A DNA stretch of 64,000 bases, taken from contig NZ_PYCN01000003.1 of assembly GCF_003062295.1 (NCBI RefSeq), forward strand, positions 496,001 through 560,000, written 5' to 3'. Origin of the DNA: Bradyrhizobium algeriense. Its GTDB lineage: Bacteria; Pseudomonadota; Alphaproteobacteria; Rhizobiales; Xanthobacteraceae. A program made the translations under genes and the position numbers. Within the stretch, counting starts at the first letter, position 1; each line of letters begins with the position of its first letter. Positions 33,726 to 43,380 of the stretch are shown here, in pieces. The notes beneath the pieces were generated by a model. It ran no database searches and was not told where the DNA came from. It saw nothing but the letters and a program-made list of their open reading frames with translations.

Positions 33726-35138
33726 TCACCTGGTGCCGACGCGCGGCGAATCGGCTGCGGTTAAGTCGGTCCAGCCCGTCCCTGTTGGGAGATTTGAACT
33801 GCTTTGCCTTCGGAGAGGCGCGTCAGAACCGTCCTGGTATCGCAGGGTGACCTCGACGGCGTCACCCGGCTGCAACTCGGTATCTTCGCTCGCGATAATC
33901 CGTTCCGGCCCTTTCTCGCCTTTTCTAATGATGGCAATGTCCGGTTTGCTGCCGGCTCCTCGTGCGAGTTGCGACCGAACCATCGCAGTGTACTGAAGCT
34001 TCTCTCCGACGCTCTGCAGCTTCTCGCGAATTTGGTTGAGCTTTAAGCTCGTGTCTTGCAGCTCACGGAGCAGGTCAAGCCTCCGCTGATCGTCGAGCTT
34101 TACAAGCTTTCTAGAGAGCTCGTCCTGTTGCCTCTTGACCTGCATTAGTAGCGCAGCGGTCTGCAGCTTCCGTGTTGAAGACAGCAGCACCGCGCGCCGC
34201 GCATCTGTAACGCGAGGGCCGATCACGGAACCCTTGGCAAAGAGGTCGGACGCTTTCTGCAGTTCTTCGAGATCTGACTGAAATCCCTCTTCCTCTTTCT
34301 TCTGCTGCTCTGAGAGCACGCGGACCTGAGCCTCTCCCTGTCGGACGCCGCCCTGAAGGAACGCCTTTTCCTGCTGAAAATCACTCTGCTTCGTCTTCAA
34401 GTATTCCGTTTCTGCATTGACGATTTCCGAAATCGCCGATCGAGCTATGGGTACGTCCGTCGGAATGCCTGGATTGAGCTGCGTCGCCTCTCCGAGCTCA
34501 TTCTTGATGCGCCACATACGCGCCTGTTCTTTGGCGAGTTCTGTCCAAAGCGATGCGTACTCACTTCTCAAGTCCGCTGACTCGAGATAGGGATTATTCA
34601 TTCTGATGCGCATGATGTCGTAGCCGCCCGCCACAGCGACGAGTTGGCGTACGGTGGTGGCGGGACGATAAGGGTACTCGCCCGGCTTAGACACGTCCCC
34701 GTTTATGTAGACCGGCCTGTATTCCGCCACGATCGTCGTGACCTCACCCGCGTCGATCACGATGACGGCCTCGCGACCATCCGAAGTCCTCTGTCGAAAC
34801 ACCTTGCTCGCCAGTGCGGCCCCGATTTGGGCTCGGATCTGCGGCAAAGGCAGGCCGGCTACGGGAAGCATTCCGACCAGTGGCAACGAAATATTCCCGT
34901 CCATTTGGACGGGAGCACGATGCCGTAGCTCCGGCACGCCCGCCACCGCGACCTCTAGCACGTCTCCGATGCTTATTCGATATTCGGCTTTAGCTTGAGT
35001 GACGGAAATTGTCAGGCCAAAAGCCACCAAGCCCCATTTGATGCAGCGGCCCAGGTTACTGCCGAACACATCGGTATGGAACCGATTGCGCAACATCGAG
35101 TTCGGTAAGACGGCAACTCTCTGCACCAACGTGCTCAT
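33726..35138 (-). CDS. Polysaccharide export protein, ExoF-like (Wza/OMA family)
   Basis: 470 residues. A hydrophobic signal or anchor (about 33-50) is followed by the Poly_export domain (YRISIGDVLEVAVAGVPELR) and an SLBB-like segment (YINGDVSKPGEYPYRPATTV). A coiled-coil region of over 150 residues (about 225-400) and a second SLBB-like tail (LQPGDAVEVTLRY) follow. This layout is that of rhizobial ExoF, which helps move the growing EPS through the periplasm. It is divergent from the priming sugar transferase gene. The symbol is left blank because the ortholog cannot be confirmed. Confidence 0.87.
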   Translation of the reverse strand: MSTLVQRVAVLPNSMLRNRFHTDVFGSNLGRCIKWGLVAFGLTISVTQAKAEYRISIGDVLEVAVAGVPELRHRAPVQMDGNISLPLVGMLPVAGLPLPQIRAQIGAALASKVFRQRTSDGREAVIVIDAGEVTTIVAEYRPVYINGDVSKPGEYPYRPATTVRQLVAVAGGYDIMRIRMNNPYLESADLRSEYASLWTELAKEQARMWRIKNELGEATQLNPGIPTDVPIARSAISEIVNAETEYLKTKQSDFQQEKAFLQGGVRQGEAQVRVLSEQQKKEEEGFQSDLEELQKASDLFAKGSVIGPRVTDARRAVLLSSTRKLQTAALLMQVKRQQDELSRKLVKLDDQRRLDLLRELQDTSLKLNQIREKLQSVGEKLQYTAMVRSQLARGAGSKPDIAIIRKGEKGPERIIASEDTELQPGDAVEVTLRYQDGSDAPLRRQSSSNLPTGTGWTDLTAADSPRVGTR

Positions 35139-35482
35139 CCGGCGAAATCCTTCCTCATCCGGTGAAATCCTTCAAGTCCGTCCGCCGACAGCAGCGCGTC
35201 GACATCGCTACCGTCGAAGAACCGTCGACGGACGACCGCAAACTCATCGTTCTATTTCCTCACTGGCGAGGGGCCGCTCAGTGCCTTGTTCGCCATGTTC
35301 GTTTGATTTGTCTTCTACTGACTATTGAGATCGATTCCGACAATTTAGTCCCGCACCGGCGCAGCTCAATCGACCATCGTAGTTACTCCTCACGCTACCC
35401 ATTTATAGGCAATTTCCACCCAGTGGTCCGAATGCTACTGACTTCTTAGAAGTCGGAGTGATTGGCCGGGTGGCAGAGTGCT
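35139..35482. promoter_or_regulatory. Divergent promoter region between export and priming-transferase genes
   Basis: 344 bp between divergent starts. The two regions close to the exoF-like start contain a short direct repeat (TCATCCGGCGAAATCCTTC, about 35137-35155, and TCATCCGGTGAAATCCTTC, about 35156-35174). Confidence 0.5.
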
Positions 35483-36967
35483 ATGACTTATGCGTCCTTT
35501 TCCAATTTGCCGGCCTCCACCAAGCCTCCGGCACGTTCCATCGATGCCGGAAGAGCGATCCCAGCAGGCGTCGGAAGGCGCCGATTGGCTGCCCTATTAG
35601 TATTGGTAGCAAGTACCGAATTCCTACTGGTAGCCTTGGCGGCATATTCCGCAGCCGTCCTCTATCATCTGATCCTGCAGGACACGCCGGATGCCTCCAA
35701 GTACATCCCGGAATCCCTTCTGATTTCCACATTGCAGTTGCTCGCTTCCCTGGGGCTCCGGCAATATTCCCGGATCCAGACAAAGCCCCGGCACGTGTTC
35801 CTATGGAGCGGCGCCAGCAGCGTCTTCTTCGTATTCTCCTTCTTCATCTCGGCGATATTCGTTCTGAAGGTTTCGGAAGGCTACTCGCGCGCTACTGTCA
35901 TAGCTCAAGCTGTGAGCGTCCTCCTTACGGTGGTCTGCACACGGGCAATATGGTTCTCATTGCTACAGCCTGCCATTGCATCCGGGCTTATCGACGCCAG
36001 ACGCGTCATTCTTATAGGAGAGCCGAGCCACTGCCTGAATTTTTCCGCTCGAGCAATTGCCACCGGTATTCGGACCATCCGCTCGTTCGACCTTCCGACG
36101 TTTCGCGCCGACTCTTCAGTACCGGCCGCGATCCAAGTGCTCCCTCATGCCCGCCAGCTGGTCGCGGATTGCCGGCCCGCCCGAGCGGATGACATTGTCA
36201 TTTTGATTTCGGAGTCGGATGTTCCTGCCGCCCTCGCGCTTGCCAGCGCCCTATCAGAGCTGCCGGTTGACGTTCACGTCGTCCCTGTTGGTGCTATCGA
36301 TCTCATGGCCGTGTCGCGGATCACTCAGTTCGGCAACATGGTGACAATGCGGATCTTCCAATGCCCCCTCAATCCTTTCAACCGAGCAATCAAGCGAGCA
36401 TTCGATGTTGCCGCTGCAATCGCTGGACTTATTGTGGCCAGCCCCCTTTTCGTCATGGTTGCGCTGGCAATCAAGCTCGATTCTCGTGGGCCGGTGCTAT
36501 TTCGCCAGGCGCGGCACGGCTATAACAACGAGCCCATTCGCGTGCTGAAATTCAGAACGATGACAGTGATGGAGGATGGCGACAATTTCAAACCTGTCAC
36601 CAGACACGATCCACGTGTGACTCGTCTGGGACACCTCCTGCGCCAGAGCAATATCGATGAGCTTCCGCAGTTATACAACGTCCTGGTCGGCGACATGTCG
36701 CTCGTCGGGCCCCGTCCGCACGCGACCTCGCAAAACGAGGCGTTCGCTGAGTTGATTTCGTTGTTTTCCCGTCGCCACAACGTCAAGCCTGGCATTACCG
36801 GTTGGGCCCAAGTCAACGGCTACCGTGGCGACACCGATACCCTCGAGAAGATGCAGCGGCGTGTGGAGCACGATCTATACTATATCGACAACTGGTCACT
36901 CCTTCTCGATATCAAGATCATGATCATGACCCTCTTTTCCAGAAAGGTGTATTGGAACGCCTATTGA
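35483..36967 (+). CDS. Undecaprenyl-phosphate sugar phosphotransferase (WcaJ/ExoY-like)
   Basis: 494 residues. It starts EPS repeat-unit assembly by moving a sugar phosphate onto undecaprenyl phosphate at the inner membrane. Four N-terminal membrane segments (about 40-160) are followed by a soluble Rossmann-like region and a fifth helix ([20 protein letters not shown]). The catalytic bacterial sugar transferase domain has [34 protein letters not shown] and [15 protein letters not shown]. The ATG at 35483 has a GGCAGAG site. The five-helix type usually transfers Glc-1-P or Gal-1-P; which one applies here is not readable. Confidence 0.93.
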   Translation: MTYASFSNLPASTKPPARSIDAGRAIPAGVGRRRLAALLVLVASTEFLLVALAAYSAAVLYHLILQDTPDASKYIPESLLISTLQLLASLGLRQYSRIQTKPRHVFLWSGASSVFFVFSFFISAIFVLKVSEGYSRATVIAQAVSVLLTVVCTRAIWFSLLQPAIASGLIDARRVILIGEPSHCLNFSARAIATGIRTIRSFDLPTFRADSSVPAAIQVLPHARQLVADCRPARADDIVILISESDVPAALALASALSELPVDVHVVPVGAIDLMAVSRITQFGNMVTMRIFQCPLNPFNRAIKRAFDVAAAIAGLIVASPLFVMVALAIKLDSRGPVLFRQARHGYNNEPIRVLKFRTMTVMEDGDNFKPVTRHDPRVTRLGHLLRQSNIDELPQLYNVLVGDMSLVGPRPHATSQNEAFAELISLFSRRHNVKPGITGWAQVNGYRGDTDTLEKMQRRVEHDLYYIDNWSLLLDIKIMIMTLFSRKVYWNAY

Positions 36968-37016
36968 CGACTTTCCGTCTGCTGCACACCTTCTACTAAT
37001 CGACCTTTGATTTAGC

Positions 37017-37094
37017 TTGGTAGCCGCTGCGGAATCGTCCAAGAACGCCTATGATAATTTTCGCCACGTGCTGCGTAAGCCGAAAGCCACGCGA
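37017..37094 (+). repeat. Stub copy of the chain-length gene (direct repeat, unit 1)
   Basis: This ~78-bp stretch (TTGGTAGCCGCTGCGGAATC...) matches 37865-37942 with about a dozen substitutions. The second copy is the normal position inside the chain-length gene, so this upstream one is the leftover of a second or rearranged copy. It encodes AAAESSKNAYDNFRHVLRK but is cut off from any gene. Confidence 0.85.
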
Positions 37095-37139
37095 CTTGCC
37101 GCAGTGTGTTTGAGCATCCACTATCAGGCTGGTAGGAAA

Positions 37140-38246
37140 ATGTTGCAGAACAACAGGACCGATAATTGGATAGATCGCGACGATAGGCCGCCTGAATTTC
37201 GTCCAGGGCCGGTCGTGTCGCCGGCAGACGTCTTGGCCGTGCTGGCATTCATACGACGACATGTACCGATCATATCGCTGACAGGTTTCGCGGTGCTTGG
37301 CGTTGCTACACTTTACCTCTTCACCGCGGTACCGACGTTCACCGCCAAGGCGCTACTGATCGTAAACTCGAAAGGGAGCCTTGGGGACGCTGCGGCGGTG
37401 TCAACGGTCGTGGAAAGCCAGATCGGAATCATGAAGTCTGAGAGCATCGCCAGCGCCGTGATCGAGAAGCTCGGCCTTGCTCAAGACCCGGAATTTGCGA
37501 CCGGCCAAGGTAGCGGCATGATATCCCGGCTGCTCGGCTGGAGTAAACCGGAGACGGAAGCTAGCGCTGCGCGCTATGCCGTGGAACGGTTCGAACGCAA
37601 GCTTTCGGCCAAGCGTGTCGGCCCTACGTATCTTGTCGAGATTACCTTCGATTCCAGAGATCCGGATCGAGCGGCGCAGATCCTAAACGCCGTTGCAGAA
37701 AAATATGTTACCCGTCAAATGGACAAGGCCGGCTTGCAAGACGAGAAATGGGTTAAGGATCGACTGATCGAATTGAGCACTCAAGCATTAGCTGCCCAAA
37801 AGGCATTGGAGGATTATAGCAAGAATCGGAAAGAGCCAGCGGATTCAGCTGCTACCATCGATAAATTGGCAGCCGCTGCGGAATCATCAAAAAACGCCTA
37901 TGATAATTTTCGCCGCGTGCTGCGTAAGACAGAAGCGACGCAACAACAATCCTCGCCGGTGTTTGAGGCGAGTATCGTCGCCGGGGCGTCGCCTCCTTTG
38001 AGGGCAAGTTCGCCAAAACCTAGAAACGTGCTTGGAATAGCGATCGGTGGAGGGTTACTTCTTGGCATCGCTATCGCAATGCTGCGCGATCTCTTAGATC
38101 GAGGCATCCGCGCGAGCGGGCTGGAACATCGTCTAAGCACAGAGAAGGGCAGGATCGAGCGACCGCTTCCGGACGCGGTTCGACCGGATCATCAATCCGA
38201 AGCATCGGCAAAGGCAACGTCAGTACGCCTCACGGGTTCGGGGTGA
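37140..38246 (+). CDS. Wzz/GumC-type chain-length protein without kinase domain
   Basis: 368 residues. The Wzz domain has an N-terminal membrane helix (about 45-65, SLTGFAVLGVATLYLFTAVP), a periplasmic region (FTAKALLIVN, then TYLVEITFDSRDPDRAAQIL) and a short coiled coil. The Pro-rich motif SPPLRASSPKPRN leads into the second helix (VLGIAIGGGLLLGIAIAML). The cytoplasmic tail is short and has no Walker motifs, so it lacks the BY-kinase part of ExoP/Wzc and is shorter than most GumC proteins. It should set EPS chain length together with the Wzy polymerase. The ATG at 37140 follows TAGGAAA. Confidence 0.83.
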   Translation: MLQNNRTDNWIDRDDRPPEFRPGPVVSPADVLAVLAFIRRHVPIISLTGFAVLGVATLYLFTAVPTFTAKALLIVNSKGSLGDAAAVSTVVESQIGIMKSESIASAVIEKLGLAQDPEFATGQGSGMISRLLGWSKPETEASAARYAVERFERKLSAKRVGPTYLVEITFDSRDPDRAAQILNAVAEKYVTRQMDKAGLQDEKWVKDRLIELSTQALAAQKALEDYSKNRKEPADSAATIDKLAAAAESSKNAYDNFRRVLRKTEATQQQSSPVFEASIVAGASPPLRASSPKPRNVLGIAIGGGLLLGIAIAMLRDLLDRGIRASGLEHRLSTEKGRIERPLPDAVRPDHQSEASAKATSVRLTGSG

Positions 38247-38983
38247 AGAGTGCCATCTTCACCGACGATCGGCATCCGCCCGGCCGGTCGGTTCGTGCTG
38301 AACACGAAGGCGTGCAGGCGCCATAGGGCGGGCGGGATTAGGCGCAATGGCATCCTCAGCCAGGCGAGGACGAGGCGAAGGTTGTCGCGGCGCGTTTGAG
38401 GATGCGCAGATACGATTGCCGCAGCTTAAGGCTGTGCTGGCGGCCAGGCTTGAGCCCTCCTTGATCGCCGCATGGACGAGCTTGGCGTCGGTCGGGAACT
38501 TCGGATCACGCTTGAGAAGCTCGATGCGCGCTTCTTTCAACTTGGGATCGTAGTAGGCATTGACACTGTCAGCGCCGACCATTTCGCGACCATTAGCCAA
38601 AAGCCGTCGAGCAACGTGAAAACCAATGAATCACCAGCACCTTGTCGTTCGGCATCTTATCTCCGGATCAGAGCCGCCACAGTCGAATGACGGCGGGCTT
38701 TGCGGCACGAGTATTGACGTCTAGCACGAGGCCCGAGCCATCGCGCAGCAGCCGCTGAAGTCGCGCCATAGCGGTCTTTGTCGGTTCACGCCAGACGCCG
38801 ATGCCAAAGTATTACTCACGAAGAGCAACGGGGCGAAACGCTGCGCTGCACTGGGGAGCGCCGCCTCCCGTTGCGTCAACGAGCCAACTGGGCTCCAATC
38901 AACACAGGCCGAGTCAAAGGCCTGGTCAGCGAGCATCGCGCCGTGTGTGATTCCGCCCAATTGACAATCAATGAGTCCTCGTG
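38247..38983. other. Decayed intergenic region
   Basis: 737 bp with only fragments. On the minus strand, 38450-38600 reads DSVNAYYDPKLKEARIELLK, then RDPKFPTDAKLVHAAIKEG, and 38680-38830 reads REPTKTAMARLQRLLRDGSG. Both have protein character but are broken by stops and frameshifts, and I recognise neither family. Confidence 0.4.
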
Positions 38984-40204
38984 ATGCGCATCCTGGTGAT
39001 AACTCATAAACGGCTCGCTAACCTACGCAACGGCCATGATCTTCGCGTATGGCACCTGTGCCGCGAATTAGCGAAGCAGCATGAGCTGTACCTTTTGATG
39101 CTTAATCTCAGTTCGCTCGATAGCTGCAATGACGGTCTGGCCGGTTTGGCCGATGTCTTTAAAAAGATCAGCAACGCACCGAATCTTCCTACAACCAGGC
39201 CCTCGCTGAAACGGCACTACCGTCGAAATGATTCAAATTACTATTCACTTTCCTACCCGCATCATTTTTCAAAGGTTACCGAAGCCATAGCCGACATCTG
39301 TCAACAGAACAGTATCAGCCATATGATTGTCTTTGGCCTTTTCCTTGCGGAATTCGTCAGGCCGTTTTCGAGCAACAAGAAGATACTCTTCGATCTCATG
39401 GACAGTGAAGTTCTAACACTGACCAGAGAAATACAGTTTTTTCCACCTTGGCCCCTGCAGCTAAAAACACGTCTAAAGGCGCATCTAATGCGCGCCCGCC
39501 TTGCCAAGGCGGAAGCGTGTTTGCCTCATTGGTTCAACCACGTAACAACAATCAATGATGCGGATTCTCATACCGTCTGTAGATTGTCCGGTACTAGTAC
39601 AAACATTAGCACAATACCGAACGGAGTTTCGACCGACCTTGCGGAGACATTTGACGCAAATGGTCACGTCGCAAAACGGAGGGGGGTGGCTTTTTGGGGA
39701 AATCTTTCCTTCAAACCGAACAGCGACGCGGTTCGCTTCTTCTACGAGAATGTCTATCGACCGTACTTGGCACCGGCCGGAATTGAGTGGTGCGTGGTGG
39801 GCAGGGATGCGGAACGTTGGCTTGTAGAGGAGGCAAAGCGAGACCATGGTATTCGTCTCACTGGGTTCGTTGACAATATTTGCTCAGTACTGGCTGAATA
39901 CCCCATCATGGTGAATCCAATGCGAATTGGCAGTGGATTGAAGAATAAAGTGCTTGAGGCGTTCGCCATGGGATTGGCTGTGGTTTCAACCGGACTAGGC
40001 GTTGAAGCCGTTAGCATGGCACGCGAAGGCATCGACTACATGCGAGCTGATGAACCCGAGAAGACAGCGTCTGCGATCAAGTTGCTTATCGAAGATGAAT
40101 GCCTTCGGCTCTCTATGATCGAGAGTGCTCGAAAAGTCGTGTTGGAGCACTACACTTGGAGCAAGGTTGCTGGCGATTTGGATGCACTTTTGTGCTCGTT
40201 GTGA
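38984..40204 (+). CDS. Glycosyltransferase family 4-type protein
   Basis: 406 residues, GT-B fold. The N-terminal acceptor domain starts RILVITHKRLANLRNGHDLR. The C-terminal nucleotide-sugar domain contains GVAFWGNLSFKPNSDAVRFF, RIGSGLKNKVLEAFAMGLAV and VVSTGLGVEAV, similar to the PelF/WsaF-type 'Glyco_trans_1_4' group. It probably adds one sugar to the lipid-linked EPS unit. Codon use is AT-richer than the heme island. A GTG directly precedes the chosen ATG. Confidence 0.87.
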   Translation: MRILVITHKRLANLRNGHDLRVWHLCRELAKQHELYLLMLNLSSLDSCNDGLAGLADVFKKISNAPNLPTTRPSLKRHYRRNDSNYYSLSYPHHFSKVTEAIADICQQNSISHMIVFGLFLAEFVRPFSSNKKILFDLMDSEVLTLTREIQFFPPWPLQLKTRLKAHLMRARLAKAEACLPHWFNHVTTINDADSHTVCRLSGTSTNISTIPNGVSTDLAETFDANGHVAKRRGVAFWGNLSFKPNSDAVRFFYENVYRPYLAPAGIEWCVVGRDAERWLVEEAKRDHGIRLTGFVDNICSVLAEYPIMVNPMRIGSGLKNKVLEAFAMGLAVVSTGLGVEAVSMAREGIDYMRADEPEKTASAIKLLIEDECLRLSMIESARKVVLEHYTWSKVAGDLDALLCSL

Positions 40205-40225
40205 ACGCCGGACGAGGCGACCGTA

Positions 40226-40437
40226 ACCCGGATGCACATCTACATTGTGCCCGGCAATCCGCAGCAGAATGCCTTCATCGAAAGCTTCAACGGTCGGTTG
40301 CGCGATGAGCTGTTGAACGAAACGCTGTTCAGCTCTCCCGTGCATGTCAGCGAGGTTCTGTCGCTCTGGAAACAAGACTACAACACCGTCCGACCGCGGC
40401 CGATCTCCCAAGCGGCGCCCAGGCGACCGAGGTCGCC
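40226..40437 (+). pseudogene. C-terminal remnant of an IS3-family transposase
   Basis: The rightward frame reads [20 protein letters not shown], then [13 protein letters not shown]. This is the catalytic Glu region of the IS3/IS407-group OrfB ([26 protein letters not shown]). Everything upstream of this segment is missing. It begins 22 bp after the glycosyltransferase stop and runs directly into a beta-helix protein fragment. Confidence 0.85.
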
Positions 40438-40669
40438 ATGAGCAACATTTTTTATCCCGACGGCGTCTCGCCCTACGTGACAACCGTCCATGGCGCAAAA
40501 CCGACTCAGCTCACCGTAGATGCCAAGCTGTATTAGGGCTACCAACGAACAGCAGCCCGTTCCCAATAAACATGCGGTGAAACGCTCTGCAGTTCGTGGT
40601 GCCGCGAACGGGGACTTCAGGCTGCGTCCGAACAGCCCCGCTATTGACCCCCGATTTGAATCAAACCAC
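40438..40669 (+). pseudogene. Beta-helix repeat protein, 3' part (left of the insertion sequence)
   Basis: Fragments [20 protein letters not shown] and, in another frame, GAANGDFRLRPNSPAID are typical of the C-terminus of right-handed parallel beta-helix proteins. The reading frame is broken more than once, including by one apparent extra C in the run near 40648-40652. The coding sequence resumes to the right of the insertion sequence. Confidence 0.65.
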
Positions 40670-40673
40670 AGAC
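40670..40673. repeat. Left target-site duplication (AGAC) of the IS3-family element
   Basis: AGAC here is repeated at 41942-41945, immediately outside the two inverted repeats. A 4-bp duplication is typical of the IS407 group. Confidence 0.8.
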
Positions 40674-40699
40674 TGACCTTGTCCCCAAGTTTTATCCAA

Positions 40700-41622
40700 T
40701 CCCGAGTTCGCCTGTCGGCTGGGTTCGACCGATTGGGCGGTGGTAGCGACGGGAGCTGGCGCGGAGCCTTCGGCATAGCGCAGCGCCAGATCCCGGCGCG
40801 GATGGCAGGTGACGGCGAACTCGGAGGGGGCCTTCCATCTGAGCTGCGAGTGTGGTCGCGTATCGTTGTAGTCGGCACGCCAGCATCCGACCGTGACGCG
40901 GGCCTGGGCCAGCGACGTGAACAGCGTCTCGTTCAACAATTGATCCCGCAGCCGACCATTGAAGCTCTCGATGAAGGCGTTCTGCATGGGCTTGCCGGGC
41001 GCGATGTAGTGCCAGACGACGCGGCTCTGATCGGCCCGGGTCAGGATGGCGTTGCTGGTGAGTTCGGTGCCGTTGTCGCTGACCACCCTTTTTGGGCTTG
41101 CCGCGCTCGATGATCAGCCGGTCTAGTTCCCGCGCCACGCGGATGCCTGAGAGCGAGGTGTCGGCCACCAGAGCCAGACACTCGCGGGTGCAATCGTCGA
41201 CGACGGTCAGGATGCGGAAGCGTCGGCCCTCGGTGAGCCTGATCGGAGACGAAATCGAGCGACCAGCGGTCGTTCGGTGCCTGCGGCAACGTCATCGGCG
41301 CCCGCGTCCCGATCGCCCGCTTGCGGCCGCCACGGCGACGCACCGCGAGCCTCTCTTCCCGGTAGAGCCGGAACAGCTTCTTGTGGTTGACCAGGTATCC
41401 CTCCCGCTCGAGCAGCACGCGCAGGCGACGATAGCCGAAGCGGCGGCGCTCCTGGGCGATCGCTTGCATCCGTTGGCGAAGGCCGGCATCGTCCGACCTG
41501 GCCGTCCGGTATCTCATGGTCATGCGGCAACAGCCGATGGCTTTACACGCCCGCCGTTCGCTCATCCCGAAGGATTCCCGCAGATGCGCGACAGCTTTCC
41601 GCTTGGCCGGGGGCGTCACCAT
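40700..41622 (-). pseudogene. IS3-family transposase OrfB, frameshifted
   Basis: Three frames must be joined to recover the DDE transposase. The HTH_21 part (RESFGMSERRACKAIGCCRM) leads to the first catalytic Asp in WSLDFVSDQ. The next section ([18 protein letters not shown]) is in another frame, and the final section has the second Asp in [10 protein letters not shown] and the Glu in [16 protein letters not shown]. Shifts lie near 41240 and 41085. Confidence 0.85.
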
Positions 41623-41840
41623 TTCTTTCCCAAGAGATCTTTCAAGGCTGCGTTGTCCAGCATGGCGCCGGCCAAAAGCCGCTTCAGCCGCGTGTTCTCA
41701 TCCTCCAGCGTCTTCAGCCGCTTGGCTTCCGAGACCTCCATCCCGCCGAACCCGGCCTTCCACTTGTAGATGCTCGCGTCGCTAACGCCGTGCTTGCGGC
41801 ACAGCTCGGCGACGGAAACGCCGGCCTCGTGCTCCTTCAA
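41616..41840 (-). CDS. IS3-family transposase OrfA
   Basis: 74 residues: helix-turn-helix (HEAGVSVAELCRKHGVSDAS) followed by a leucine-zipper-like coil (LKTLEDENTRLKRLLAGAML). This is the standard OrfA that fuses with OrfB by programmed frameshifting. It appears intact and overlaps OrfB by 7 nt. The true start may lie a few codons upstream, nearer the element's end. Confidence 0.88.
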   Translation of the reverse strand: MKEHEAGVSVAELCRKHGVSDASIYKWKAGFGGMEVSEAKRLKTLEDENTRLKRLLAGAMLDNAALKDLLGKKW

Positions 41841-41941
41841 AATCCCGATGATCTGCCGAAAAGCGGTTGCGCGTCATGCTCTGGTCCTTGTCTTGGGCCA
41901 GAGCGAACTTCAAACTGGATTAGACCCAAGGGGCAAGTTCA

Positions 41942-42060
41942 AGACGCCTCGAAATTCGATTACGATGGAACGCCGCGGCCCCAGGGCAAAGGCGTCGATA
42001 TCGGTGCATTCGAGGCGGCAACGACTTGGGGCAGCCAGGTAGCCTCAGACGACGAATTTG
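41942..42060 (+). pseudogene. Beta-helix repeat protein, 3' end (right of the insertion sequence)
   Basis: The frame reads DASKFDYDGTPRPQGKGVDI, then GAFEAA, the signature C-terminus of secreted right-handed beta-helix proteins (DxDGxPRPxGxxVDIGAFE). After removing the insertion sequence it joins the fragment at 40438-40669. The target gene may have been an EPS-modifying or surface protein. It is now inactive. Confidence 0.8.
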
Positions 42061-42076
42061 AAACGGAGAAACACAG

Positions 42077-42832
42077 ATGCGTACCGTTTTCGATATCGGC
42101 ATGTACGACGGAGCGGACAGCGCGTACTACTTGCAGTCCGGATATCGGGTAGTCGCGGTGGAGGCCAATCCGGAACTGGCGCAACGCGCCACCGAGAAGT
42201 TCGCCGCCGAGATCGCGTCGGGACAAATGATATGCGTCAACGCAGCGATCTCGACGAGTCGCGATCCCGTTGAGCTGGTGCTGAGCGGCGCCGACCCCGG
42301 CTCGAGTTCCGTGTTCGGCGACCGCGTGGCGCACAAGCTCCCGATCGGTTCAATCACGGTGCCTAGCATGATAATGCAGGACCTGCTCTCCCGCTATGGT
42401 GCGCCGTTCTATGTCAAGGTCGATATCGAAGGGGCGGATCGGATATGCGTGCTCTCCCTCAATTCGGAAAACCGCCCAGAATACCTGTCGTTCGAAGTCG
42501 GGGACGACGTCGAAGAACTGGTCGAGCACGCGCGAAAAATCGGCTTCGGCAAATTCAAGATTGTCAGTCAGACGTCGTTCCGCGAGCTCGCCAACCAGGA
42601 CTGTCTCTACGACCGGATCATACAGCGCTTCGTGCGAGAGCTCGGCTATGCCGACTGCCGCCAAATCAGGCGCGCCGGGCGCTTTTTCGTCTCCGGACAC
42701 AGTTCCGGACCCGGCCCCTGGGAGAGTGACGGCAAGTGGTACTCTGCAGATAAGAGCCTGTCACGGTGGCGCCGGGCGAAGGCGACTGGCACCTTGTCCG
42801 GTTGGTACGACATACACGCCACGCTTCGGTAG
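42077..42832 (+). CDS. FkbM-family methyltransferase
   Basis: 251 residues. SAM-binding motif I is VFDIGMYDGADSAYYLQSG; FkbM markers are VVAVEANPELAQRA, a middle VKVDIEGADRICVLSL and FEVGDD. These enzymes O-methylate sugars or related groups; in this locus the target is probably the EPS. The start has a GGAGAAA site. Confidence 0.9.
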   Translation: MRTVFDIGMYDGADSAYYLQSGYRVVAVEANPELAQRATEKFAAEIASGQMICVNAAISTSRDPVELVLSGADPGSSSVFGDRVAHKLPIGSITVPSMIMQDLLSRYGAPFYVKVDIEGADRICVLSLNSENRPEYLSFEVGDDVEELVEHARKIGFGKFKIVSQTSFRELANQDCLYDRIIQRFVRELGYADCRQIRRAGRFFVSGHSSGPGPWESDGKWYSADKSLSRWRRAKATGTLSGWYDIHATLR

Positions 42833-42844
42833 CGAAGCGACGCG

Positions 42845-42983
42845 CGCCGGGCAGCCTCGCGTGCAGATACGCGGTAGTGCGCCGCTTGACTTGGATATCG
42901 GCATAGATCACCCGCGCCTGCTCCTCGTTCAGACCGGTATGCGGCCCGAGCTTGGCGTGAGCGACGGCGTATTGAGCGCCCAA
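42845..42983 (-). pseudogene. nadE: Probable remnant of NAD(+) synthase C-terminus
   Basis: The leftward frame reads TGLNEEQARVIYADIQVKRR, then TTAYLHARLPG. From memory it resembles the end of rhizobial ammonia-dependent NadE (TGxxxEQVxxVYxDIxxKRxxTxYLH). No other part of NadE is nearby. The family call is moderate. Confidence 0.4.
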
Positions 42984-43112
42984 AACGCGAGATCAATTTT
43001 TCGTACGGCAGCGAGAAGGTAGCGCGCCATCGCGTACCCTGCGCTTACGAACAAAGTTCGCTCAGGGCAAGACCATTATGTTGGGTGCAACGATCGAGAA
43101 TTAGCGCATTAC

Positions 43113-43151
43113 GGAGTACTTACAATTGGGTAGCCACTCAGCCTCCGGTGA
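43113..43151 (+). repeat. Element shared with 62378-62416 (direct copy)
   Basis: A block with core TTGGGTAGCCACTCAGCC recurs on the minus strand at 62378-62416 with about six differences over ~37 bp. It lies about 230 bp upstream of the flippase gene. It may be an IS end or a regulatory site; I cannot tell which. Confidence 0.5.
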
Positions 43152-43380
43152 ATTTGATCGAGTGCTTTTTATTCTCAACCGTTCTGCTTACACTTGCTCA
43201 AATCTCGCCCTCGGCGATGGTCACACAACGAACACGTGAGTTTTTAGGGCTTTGTTTGCTGCCCGAAGGAGCACGGTCAGTTTTGACCTTCTTTGCGGTC
43301 GAGCCTCGGGGCGGGCCGACGTCCCTGCCAACTTCGTTTTCATCGGCGCCATCGCCGCTAGCGTCTAGGTCGCTGATTCC

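Larger units (their letters stand above)
40674..41941 (-). mobile_element. IS3-family (IS407-group) insertion sequence, 1268 bp, transposase disrupted
   Basis: Bounded by imperfect ~39-bp inverted repeats: TGACCTTGTCCCCAAG... at the left and TGAACTTGCCCC... (read inward) at the right. Both share a TATCCA/AATCCA block and GAGTTCGC/GAAGTTCGC. It is flanked by AGAC direct repeats and encodes OrfA and OrfB leftward. OrfB carries frameshifts, so the copy is probably not autonomous. Complete ends plus an intact duplication mean the insertion is fairly recent. Confidence 0.88.
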
